DNA from: Cryptobacterium sp. CAG:338 | Lineage (GTDB): Bacteria; Actinomycetota; Coriobacteriia; Coriobacteriales; Eggerthellaceae | DNA length: 13,661 nt | NCBI GenBank assembly: GCA_000435475.1 | Contig: FR896071.1 | Location: 1 to 13,661, forward strand | Direction: 5' to 3' | In this document: piece after piece, positions 5,510 to 12,315 of the stretch | Position numbering within the stretch: position 1 is the stretch's first letter | Layout: every line of letters starts with the position of its first letter | Notes under the pieces: generated by a model | The model's database searches: none | What the model was told of the DNA's origin: nothing | Seen by the model: only the letters and a program-made list of their open reading frames with translations | Translations under genes and position numbers: made by a program

Positions 5510-6820
5510 ATGAAGCATTACTCCGACAAACAATCAACTGAGCTGCGAAAATTTGTATTTAAACGTTTTATTTTAAGCTTCATTATTTATTGCATGTCCC
5601 TACTCATTCTCTATGCAGTATTTGATTCATTTATTTCTCCAGCAATTGGAAATGTAATAGCAGAGCACACCTCACACTGGGAATACATCTCTATAGAAAA
5701 TGCTGACTCGTTATGGAACGACCACCAGATGATTCAGTTTGACACATCTTTCACGTCAAACGAAGAAGGACACTCTTATCTTAAGTATCGAGCTTTGGAT
5801 ACTTATGCACTACTGAAAACAATTAAGGATGATGCGCTTCCCATACTCTTCATACTAGGAATTGCAGGACTGATTTTTTACTCCCTTAATAAATTTGTAG
5901 GTTATTTTGCTGAACTATCTGCAAGTGTAGCTTCACTTTTCAAGGACAAGAACGCGTCCATCGCCCTAAGCAAAGAACTTAAAGTCGTTCAAAACGAGTT
6001 ACAAAGTATTCAAAATGAATCGCTTAAAAACGAGCAGGCAGCACAAGAAGCGGAAAGGAGAAAGAATGAGCTAATAGCGTATATAGCGCACGATTTACGA
6101 ACTCCCCTTACTTCTATACTGGGATATAGCACTCTGCTTGACAGTAAAGATGTAGATGAGCGAAAAAGAAAGAATTATTTTGAAATCATTAATGCACAAG
6201 CTCAAAAAATGAGTACGATGCTTGATGATTTTTTCGATATAGCCCGTTTAAATATGTCAAACTTCAAACTAAATAAGCAGAACCTAGACTTACGTACCCT
6301 TTGCCTACAAATAAGCGATGATTTTTATCCATCGGCACTCGAAAAAGAATTGTCATTCAAAATTGACATTCCGCTAGATTTGAACTGTTACGCCGATCCA
6401 AAGTACCTAACCCGTGCCTTATCAAATATTGTCCGCAATGCTATAGCCTTTGCCACGCACAGAACAGACATAATAATGTACGGCTCTACTATTCAGATAG
6501 AGGAAAACAACAATCTGAGCGAGTCCAACAACGTAATAGTCACTGCAACAGACAATGTTTCTAAAACGCTGGAAAATAAACTAAACGAACAAGTAATCTT
6601 AAAAATAACCAACAGCGGAAAAGAAATCTCTCCTGAAGCATTGCCTTATGTTTTTGATACGTTTTACCGCGAGGACCCCGCACGTAATAAAAACTTCGGA
6701 AACGCAGGATTAGGATTAGCTATCACCAAAAATATAATTACCGCACACAAAGGGACTATAGAAGTTTCAAGCACTAACGGTAGCACCACATTTACCGTGA
6801 TCTTACCCCTAAAGCATTAA
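5510..6820 (+). CDS. VanS-like sensor histidine kinase
   Basis: This 436-aa membrane kinase presumably phosphorylates the regulator encoded 4 nt upstream. It has a first membrane segment at about 18-42, an extracellular part of about 65 residues (43-107) that could sense a ligand, a second segment at about 108-132, then a charged coiled-coil-like linker (150-187). The H-box is IAHDLRTPLTS with H194. The ATPase domain has N306/N310 (NIVRNAIAFA), FDTFYRED and the glycine box GNAGLGLAI (397-405). The G1 box reads KITNSG, with Asn where most kinases have Asp, and the N-box has A-F in place of K-Y; both are VanS-like features. I prefer the ATG at 5510 over an in-frame TTG at 5483. The ribosome site is poor, so translation is probably coupled to the regulator gene. 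Ligand unknown; the neighbouring peptide is a candidate. Confidence 0.93.
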   Translation: MKHYSDKQSTELRKFVFKRFILSFIIYCMSLLILYAVFDSFISPAIGNVIAEHTSHWEYISIENADSLWNDHQMIQFDTSFTSNEEGHSYLKYRALDTYALLKTIKDDALPILFILGIAGLIFYSLNKFVGYFAELSASVASLFKDKNASIALSKELKVVQNELQSIQNESLKNEQAAQEAERRKNELIAYIAHDLRTPLTSILGYSTLLDSKDVDERKRKNYFEIINAQAQKMSTMLDDFFDIARLNMSNFKLNKQNLDLRTLCLQISDDFYPSALEKELSFKIDIPLDLNCYADPKYLTRALSNIVRNAIAFATHRTDIIMYGSTIQIEENNNLSESNNVIVTATDNVSKTLENKLNEQVILKITNSGKEISPEALPYVFDTFYREDPARNKNFGNAGLGLAITKNIITAHKGTIEVSSTNGSTTFTVILPLKH

Positions 6821-7740
6821 CCGCGCCGTAGGGTATATTCTTGAAGCGCCTTTTTGAGTACCTCTATCGCATGCCAGCGCTCTGGCTTAATTGGAATTCC
6901 CAACGAAATGGTATATTTTGTCTGTTCTGGTATAGGAATCTGAATCAAATTAGATGAAGTTTGCGACGATACCGCCAAGACATCAGTTGGACAAAATACA
7001 GCTCCTATACCCTCTTGAGCCATAGCCAATAAGGTTCCCATGTTTTCGCTTATTGCAACAGTCTTTGGTTTAATGCCTTCATTTCGCAAAACAGAATAAG
7101 CAATTCTGCCCGCAATATCATCTAAGCTACCCAAAACAAAAGGGCATTTTTCAAGCACTGATATTCCCTGCTCTTCAACGTACGCTTTTGCTTTATCTGC
7201 CGGCATACCCAAAACGCTCTCAAGCAAGTCGCCCCTAAGCGCAAGAACGATCTCTTCTTGATAAAGAGGAAAAATATCAACACCTGGGTGAATATCTTCA
7301 AATCGCGCTATCACCGCGTCAACTTCTGCATGTTCAGCCATGCGGAGTAATTCACGATTTGTTCCCTCAATTAATTTCACTTGAACCTTTGGCAAAGAAC
7401 GACGAAGAGTTTTTACGGTATACGGCATGATGGTCCGACTTCTTAAATGCGAAATGCCTATTTTAAGGGTGCCTACTCCACTACCGGTTACTTCACCTAA
7501 CTGACGAAGCATATCTCGTTGTGCTTGATTTTGCTCACGCGCATAGAGCAGAAAAACCATCCCTGCAGAAGTAAGTTGTAATGGATTTCCTCGAATAATC
7601 AACTTCGCGTCAAGCGTTTTTTCCAACGCAACCAAACGCGCACTGAGAGTCTGTTGAGAAACCTGAAGGCATTCTGCCGCCTTCGTAAAGCTCTCCTGTT
7701 CAGAAAGTTTTATAAACCAATCCCAATCCTCAAGCGCCAT
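6817..7740 (-). CDS. LysR-type transcriptional regulator of the divergent TRAP transporter
   Basis: This 307-aa protein has the family's normal length. The N-terminal winged helix-turn-helix spans about residues 1-60, with the helix-turn-helix core FTKAAECLQVSQQTLSARLVA and the following LEKTL. A substrate-binding-protein-like effector domain follows from about 90 (LKIGISHLRSRTIMPY onward). It starts 159 nt from the divergent TAXI receptor gene, the standard arrangement for a LysR regulator and its target, so it probably controls the transporter in response to its substrate or a product. GAAAGGA lies rather far upstream (about 13 nt) of the ATG. Its 3' end overlaps that of the kinase gene by 4 bp, tail to tail, so neither gene has its own terminator between them. 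Family confidence is high; the target is inferred. Confidence 0.93.
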   Translation of the reverse strand: MALEDWDWFIKLSEQESFTKAAECLQVSQQTLSARLVALEKTLDAKLIIRGNPLQLTSAGMVFLLYAREQNQAQRDMLRQLGEVTGSGVGTLKIGISHLRSRTIMPYTVKTLRRSLPKVQVKLIEGTNRELLRMAEHAEVDAVIARFEDIHPGVDIFPLYQEEIVLALRGDLLESVLGMPADKAKAYVEEQGISVLEKCPFVLGSLDDIAGRIAYSVLRNEGIKPKTVAISENMGTLLAMAQEGIGAVFCPTDVLAVSSQTSSNLIQIPIPEQTKYTISLGIPIKPERWHAIEVLKKALQEYTLRRG

Positions 7741-7899
7741 AGCTTCGCAGGATTCCTTTCATCCGAAATGAACAACCGTTATCCAAAAATTTTTGTACCT
7801 CTACAAATTTAATTTTTAGTTTGTCACACTTTTGTTACATTCTCACCTAAAATATACAAATCAATTTTATGAATTATCCATATTCAGAAAGGATGGATT
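7741..7899. promoter_or_regulatory. Divergent control region of LysR regulator and TAXI receptor, with inverted repeat
   Basis: This AT-rich 159-nt spacer contains a perfect inverted repeat, TTTGTA (7792-7797) CCTC TACAAA (7802-7807), a likely operator for the LysR protein. On the minus strand TTGTAG and GATAAC, 17 nt apart, overlap this repeat and could be the regulator's own promoter, implying autorepression. Towards the receptor gene, TTGTCA (7821-7826) and TAAAAT (7848-7853) are promoter-like but 21 nt apart, too far for a normal promoter, so activation may be needed. The receptor gene has AAAGGA about 8 nt before its ATG. Confidence 0.5.
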
Positions 7900-8892
7900 A
7901 TGAAGAAGAAACTTCTTGCCATCGTTACGACAGCCTTTGTTGCTGCTCTCGCTTTCGCCTTAGTTGGCTGCGGCGGAAACAGCGATTCTGGCGAGGGAAG
8001 CTCAAGCTCCCCTGAGCTCCGCTTTGTAACTGGTGGCGAATCTGGCACCTACTATGCTTATGGCACAGTACTTGCACAGTATTCTACTAACAATGCAGGT
8101 GTTTCAGTAAATGCTCTTTCCAGCGAAGGTTCTAAAGCAAACATTGAAGCCCTTCAAAACAACGAAGCAGAACTTGCATTCTGCCAGTCTGACGTAACAA
8201 CCTACGCTTACGAAGGTACAAGCCTTTTTGAGGGTGCACCATATCAGGACTTCTCCGTTGTGGCATCTTTGTATGGTGAGCAGGTACAAATTGTTACCTG
8301 TGACCCTAACATCAAAACCGTCGCAGACTTAAAGGGTAAAACTGTTTCTATCGGTGCCGCTAATTCTGGTGTTTACTTCAATGCTGTAGACATTCTTGGT
8401 GCTTACGACATGACTGAAGAAGACATCAATGCGGTTTATCAGAACTTTGCAGACTCTGCAGACTCTTTGAAGAATGACAAGATTGATGCTGCATTCATCA
8501 CTGCAGGTGCTCCAACTACTGCAATTTCTGACCTCACCACTTCTAAGCAGGCATACCTGGTATCTATGGATGCTGAGCACATCGCTAAACTCCAGGAAAC
8601 TTCCCCTTACTATGCAGAATCAACTATTCCTGCTGGTACCTACAATGGCATGGAAGAAGATTGCACCACGGTAGCTGTTTTGGCAGTAATTCTTGCTAAT
8701 GATTCAGTAGACCAAGACGCAATTTACAACTTCACCAAATCCATTTTTGATGGCGCAGAAGCTCAGCCAGATGCACATGCAAAATACGCTGAGTTGAGCC
8801 TTGAAGAAGCTACCTCTATCACCTCTGTTCCTTATGCTGCTGGCGCTGCTAAGTATTACGAGGAGCAAGGAATCGAGGTACCTACAAAGTAG
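7900..8892 (+). CDS. TRAP transporter TAXI-type solute-binding lipoprotein
   Basis: This 330-aa extracytoplasmic receptor captures the substrate and hands it to the TRAP permease encoded downstream. It has a signal peptide with a lipobox (LVGC, lipid-modified C24), a Gly/Ser-rich linker, then the TAXI hallmark FVTGGESGTYYAYGTVLAQY (about 42-61). The fold continues with ANIEALQNNEAELAFCQSDV and the hinge region VADLKGKTVSIGAANSGVYF. As a lipoprotein it sits on the outer face of the membrane, as expected for a Gram-positive cell. TRAP carriers use ion gradients, not ATP. TAXI receptors of known ligand bind glutamate, 2-oxoglutarate and similar acids; the ligand here cannot be read from the sequence. 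A hairpin separates it from the permease gene, so receptor mRNA is probably in excess. Confidence 0.95.
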   Translation: MKKKLLAIVTTAFVAALAFALVGCGGNSDSGEGSSSSPELRFVTGGESGTYYAYGTVLAQYSTNNAGVSVNALSSEGSKANIEALQNNEAELAFCQSDVTTYAYEGTSLFEGAPYQDFSVVASLYGEQVQIVTCDPNIKTVADLKGKTVSIGAANSGVYFNAVDILGAYDMTEEDINAVYQNFADSADSLKNDKIDAAFITAGAPTTAISDLTTSKQAYLVSMDAEHIAKLQETSPYYAESTIPAGTYNGMEEDCTTVAVLAVILANDSVDQDAIYNFTKSIFDGAEAQPDAHAKYAELSLEEATSITSVPYAAGAAKYYEEQGIEVPTK

Positions 8893-8973
8893 TATTCTCT
8901 GAAAGTTCTTAAACATAGAAACTCTAAAGAGAACACAAACTAGGTAATCAATCTTTTTGATACTTACCTTCAT

Positions 8974-9019
8974 TCAGGGCTGCTGCAAAGAAATTTGCTA
9001 CAGCCCTGATAGGCTTTTT
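8974..9019 (+). terminator. Hairpin with GAAA tetraloop between TAXI receptor and permease (partial terminator)
   Basis: The outer stem is TCAGGGCTG (8974-8982) with CAGCCCTGA (9001-9009), a perfect 9 bp. A 2x2 internal loop leads to an inner stem GCAAA/TTTGC closed by a GAAA (GNRA) tetraloop. CTTTTTG follows 5 nt after the stem. The T-run is short and displaced, so termination is probably incomplete. A weaker inverted repeat (TTCTCT 8895-8900, AGAGAA 8928-8933) precedes it. The likely role is a higher receptor-to-permease ratio or protection of the receptor mRNA end. Confidence 0.65.
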
Positions 9020-9049
9020 GCCCTCGAAGATCATGATCAAGGAGACTAC

Positions 9050-11191
9050 GTGAGCATATTTAAGAAAAAAGAAAAGGTTGTAGAACCTGACATCACCGCT
9101 TCAGCATCAGGCAACGAAGAAGTTGATGCTGAAGCTATTATGCGTAAGTACGACAAGGAATCTAACACTCGAATTTGGGAAGGTGCCCCAAAGATTGTAA
9201 TCACCGGTGTTATGGTTGCCTTTTCGGTGTACTGCCTATGCATGACCCTGTTTAGCTTAGAGCAGGCTGAAACTCGTCTTGCTCGCTTCGTTGCTGGCAT
9301 TATTATCATCGGCTATTTGATGTACCCAGCAAGCAAGACAGATGCCCGTGTAAACCACATCCCCTGGTACGACATTGTGTTAATGGTGGTAGGTGCAGGA
9401 GCATTCTTGTACTACTCCTTTAACACCGTAGATATTCTGATGATGGGTACTCGTATCGGTACCCTTGAAGTAGTACTCGGTATTTTAGGTATTCTTGTTC
9501 TTGTTGAGCTTTGTCGACGTTGTGTTGGTATTCCTATCATTATTGTTGTTGGCTGTCTGCTTATTTATGCGCTGTATTGGCAGTTTAGCTACAATGGAGA
9601 TGCTTACCGTACCCTTTCTAACGTAATCCAAAAGCTCTTCTATACCACCAGCGGCGTTATAGGCACTCCTACAAACGTTTGCTACACCTATATCGTTCTT
9701 TTCATTATTTTTGGTGCATTCCTCGAACGTACCGGTATTGCAAATTTCTTCATTTCTTTCGCAAACCGCATCGCAGGCTGGTCATCCGGTGGTCCTGCTA
9801 AAGTAGCAGTTATTTCCTCTGCATTATGCGGTATGGTTTCTGGTTCTTCGGTTGGTAACACCGTAACAACTGGTTCAGTTACCATTCCAATGATGAAAAA
9901 GACGGGATACCGTCCTGAATTCGCAGGCGCTGTTGAAGCCGCTTCATCCACGGGTGGACAGATCATGCCGCCAATTATGGGTGCTGCAGCATTCTTGATG
10001 GCTGAGTACATGGGTATTCCCTACATTCAGGTTGCCACTATAGCTATTATTCCTGCAGTTTTATACTTCACTGGAATTTTCTGGACCGTACACCTGGAAG
10101 CTAAAAAACGTGGTTTAAAGGGCATCCCAATTAAAGACTTGCCTTCTTGGATCTACCTACTCAAGAATTGCTACCTTATTATTCCTTTGGTCCTGTTGGT
10201 ATGGATTGTGTCTGCAGGCATTTACACTATGGCAATGTCTGCTGCAATTTCCATCTTCGCAGCCTTGGTTATTGGCTTTATTCACTTCTTCCTCACCAAC
10301 TGGCAAGAGCGCACCGAGGAAGATACCTTTGGCAGCGTTCTTCTCGAGACCTCTTGCACTGCGTTGCTCAGCATGCTTGATGCCTTTGCAGCGGGCGCAC
10401 GTAATAGTATCGCGGTAGGCGTTGCTTGCGCTTTAGCAGGCTTGATTGCAGGCTGCATTACCTTTACCGGCCTTGCTTCAACCATCATTAACGTCATCGT
10501 TCTTGCTGCAGGCGATTACTTGATTATTGGCCTGATTTTGACCATGCTTTGCTGCATCGTTTTAGGCATGGGTGTTCCTACAACCGCAAACTACTGCATT
10601 ATGGCAGCAACTTGCGCACCAATCCTAATTCAGCTTGGTGTACCACTGGTATGTGCACATTTCTTTGTATTCTACTTTGGAATTTTGGCAGACATTACCC
10701 CACCAGTTGCTCTTGCGGCTTACGCGGGTAGTGCTATCGCAAAATCACGTCCAATGCGTACTGCTTTCAATGCAACACGTTTAGGTATCGCAGCCTATAT
10801 TATTCCGTTTATCTTCGCTTTCTTCCCTGCTATGATTATGCAGGGCGAAGTTGAGATTCCTATTTGGCTTGCCGTGCTAAATACCGTAATGGCTGGCTGC
10901 GGCCTCTACAGCATTGCTGCTGGTTTGCAGGGCTACCTTTTCCAGAAAATCAATCCTGTTTTCCGCGTAATTTCCATTATTGCGGGCGTCGTAATCATGA
11001 TCCCTATTGGATCGGTTACAGAAATGTATACCATTGTTATCAACTTGATAGGTTTTGCAGTAATAGCTGCTATTACCTTTATTCAACGCGCTTTAGGAAA
11101 GCGCAATAACAACGGTGGTTCCGATGACAGTAATCATAGCGACGATCAAGGTTCCGATTCCGTACAAACCCCTTCTGGCCAAACTGCGTAA
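9050..11191 (+). CDS. TRAP transporter fused permease, 4TM/12TM (DctQ-DctM fusion)
   Basis: This 713-aa integral membrane protein is the ion-driven uptake channel for the substrate bound by the TAXI receptor. After a charged N-terminus of about 45 residues comes a small DctQ-like helical region (about 48-175), then the large DctM domain. Its marks are GSSVGNTVTTGSVTIPMMKK (265-284), the conserved SSTGGQIMPPIMGAAAF, and GMGVPTTANYCIMAATCAPI in the second half. The C-terminus ends in a polar Asn/Ser/Asp-rich tail of about 30 residues. I chose the GTG at 9050 because AAGGAG stands 5-6 nt upstream; the upstream in-frame ATG at 8957 would add 31 residues that run through the hairpin and lacks a ribosome site. 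A palindrome GATCATGATC (9029-9038) abuts the ribosome site. Confidence 0.92.
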   Translation: MSIFKKKEKVVEPDITASASGNEEVDAEAIMRKYDKESNTRIWEGAPKIVITGVMVAFSVYCLCMTLFSLEQAETRLARFVAGIIIIGYLMYPASKTDARVNHIPWYDIVLMVVGAGAFLYYSFNTVDILMMGTRIGTLEVVLGILGILVLVELCRRCVGIPIIIVVGCLLIYALYWQFSYNGDAYRTLSNVIQKLFYTTSGVIGTPTNVCYTYIVLFIIFGAFLERTGIANFFISFANRIAGWSSGGPAKVAVISSALCGMVSGSSVGNTVTTGSVTIPMMKKTGYRPEFAGAVEAASSTGGQIMPPIMGAAAFLMAEYMGIPYIQVATIAIIPAVLYFTGIFWTVHLEAKKRGLKGIPIKDLPSWIYLLKNCYLIIPLVLLVWIVSAGIYTMAMSAAISIFAALVIGFIHFFLTNWQERTEEDTFGSVLLETSCTALLSMLDAFAAGARNSIAVGVACALAGLIAGCITFTGLASTIINVIVLAAGDYLIIGLILTMLCCIVLGMGVPTTANYCIMAATCAPILIQLGVPLVCAHFFVFYFGILADITPPVALAAYAGSAIAKSRPMRTAFNATRLGIAAYIIPFIFAFFPAMIMQGEVEIPIWLAVLNTVMAGCGLYSIAAGLQGYLFQKINPVFRVISIIAGVVIMIPIGSVTEMYTIVINLIGFAVIAAITFIQRALGKRNNNGGSDDSNHSDDQGSDSVQTPSGQTA

Positions 11192-11204
11192 GATTTAATT
11201 CGTT

Positions 11205-11243
11205 CTTAGGCTATCAAGATTCTTCTTACAGTGATAGCCTAAG
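11205..11243 (+). terminator. Perfect 12-bp stem-loop after the TRAP permease gene
   Basis: CTTAGGCTATCA (11205-11216) pairs fully with TGATAGCCTAAG (11232-11243) around a 15-nt loop. It starts 13 nt after the permease stop. There is no T-run on either strand, so it is not a standard intrinsic terminator. It may shield the 3' end of the permease mRNA, stop transcription weakly, or tune read-through into the reductase gene 47 nt further on. Confidence 0.5.
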
Positions 11244-11290
11244 GCGATCCTTGAATGTCTTGCCCAATAAACACTGTAAGGACTAATTGT

Positions 11291-12172
11291 ATGAGTGACA
11301 TTAAAACCATCTGGATAACAGGCTCAAAAGGCTTCATTGGCGGTGAATTAGTTCGACGCCTTCAAAGTTTAGGAACCTACCGTGTTGTAGGAACTGATAC
11401 CGAATTGAGCGTAACTGATGCTGAACGTCTGCAGGCTTTTGCCCTTGAGTTAAAGCCTGACATTATTATCAACTCTGCAGGTATTTCTCGTGGCGCTACC
11501 GGCATCAGTAACCGCATCAAAGCTTACGAAACCAACGCGCTTGGTGCTATGAACGTAGCCATTGCAGCAAATACTGTTGGGGCTTATATGGTTCAAATTT
11601 CCACCGATGACGTATATCCACAGCGTATGGCTGAACCCGCAAATGAATTTGACACCCCTCACCCCGAAACGCCCTACGGCAAATCAAAACGAGCAGGCGA
11701 AGTGATGGTACGCGATGCGGCACCAGATAACAGCCTTATCGTTCGTTCTTCGTGGGTGTACAGCATTTATGGCGGTATCGTAAAAGAAGCAGTTGAATGC
11801 ATTAAAGCAGGTAAGCCTTTCGAAGCACGTACTGATCAATACGCTTCCCCTACTTCAATTGCTACTTATACCAACTTCATTATCAAAGCCATCGAAAAAC
11901 GAGCAACTGGGGTGCTTCATGTGACAAGCCGTGGCGTTACCAATCGCTACGATTTTCTCTCTAAGGTATTTACTACCTGTGGATATGAGCCCCATAAGTT
12001 ACTTATCCCTAAAACGGATTTAGTCACCTCCGAGCAAGTTCTCCTTGAAAGCTTGATGCTGGAGATGTTTGGAGCAGAACTTCCTACCTGGGAAGAAGAC
12101 GTTGAGCAATATTTTGCTGAACCAAAAGTAGCTGAAAAAGTTGCAAAGCATCGCGAAGCAGAGTCAAAATAA
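11291..12172 (+). CDS. NAD(P)-dependent sugar-nucleotide reductase, RmlD-like (extended SDR)
   Basis: This 293-aa cytoplasmic protein of the dTDP-4-dehydrorhamnose reductase (RmlD substrate-binding) family would reduce a keto-sugar nucleotide or related substrate with NAD(P)H. The cofactor loop is ITGSKGFIGGEL (G11-x-x-G14-x-x-G17). PDIIINSAG follows the family pattern, STDDVY (104-109) supplies the catalytic Thr, and Y129-x-x-x-K133 (PYGKSKRAGE) is the active pair. SSWVYSIYGG and the DQYASPTS region match RmlD's substrate side. I chose the ATG at 11291 (AAGGA about 9 nt upstream); the longer form from 11255 adds 12 residues before the Rossmann strand. It ends in its own terminator. No rhamnose genes (rmlA/B/C) are nearby, so rhamnose synthesis is not supported and the true substrate is open. 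Confidence 0.85.
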   Translation: MSDIKTIWITGSKGFIGGELVRRLQSLGTYRVVGTDTELSVTDAERLQAFALELKPDIIINSAGISRGATGISNRIKAYETNALGAMNVAIAANTVGAYMVQISTDDVYPQRMAEPANEFDTPHPETPYGKSKRAGEVMVRDAAPDNSLIVRSSWVYSIYGGIVKEAVECIKAGKPFEARTDQYASPTSIATYTNFIIKAIEKRATGVLHVTSRGVTNRYDFLSKVFTTCGYEPHKLLIPKTDLVTSEQVLLESLMLEMFGAELPTWEEDVEQYFAEPKVAEKVAKHREAESK

Positions 12173-12197
12173 AACAAAAAGACATCTGTAAGCAATT

Positions 12198-12227
12198 GAA
12201 CGAGCCCCAATTAGGGCTCGTTCTTTT
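12198..12227 (+). terminator. Intrinsic terminator of the RmlD-like gene
   Basis: GAACGAGCCC (12198-12207) pairs perfectly with GGGCTCGTTC (12214-12223) around a 6-nt loop, and TTTT follows. It lies 25 nt after the stop codon. On the minus strand it has no good T-run, so it probably acts mainly rightwards. The facing flavoprotein gene ends 89 nt further on. Confidence 0.9.
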
Positions 12228-12315
12228 AGGATTCTTTAAGGTATCTACCAAACTTTGCAGTAAAACTTATATGTCAGTCTAATGCGCCTATGGCCAGCAA
12301 GACTCACCCGCAAGT

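Noticed and set aside
7821..7853. TTGTCA and TAAAAT as a standard promoter of the TAXI gene
   Set aside because: The boxes are 21 nt apart, outside the normal 16-18 nt range. I mention them only as promoter-like.
8957..9049. Longer TRAP permease from the ATG at 8957
   Set aside because: The added 31 codons run through a strong hairpin and have no ribosome site. The GTG at 9050 follows AAGGAG directly.
8104..10418. Several ORFs of 60-107 codons in other frames inside the receptor and permease genes
   Set aside because: They lie entirely within well-supported genes, lack ribosome sites and have the biased composition of out-of-frame reading.
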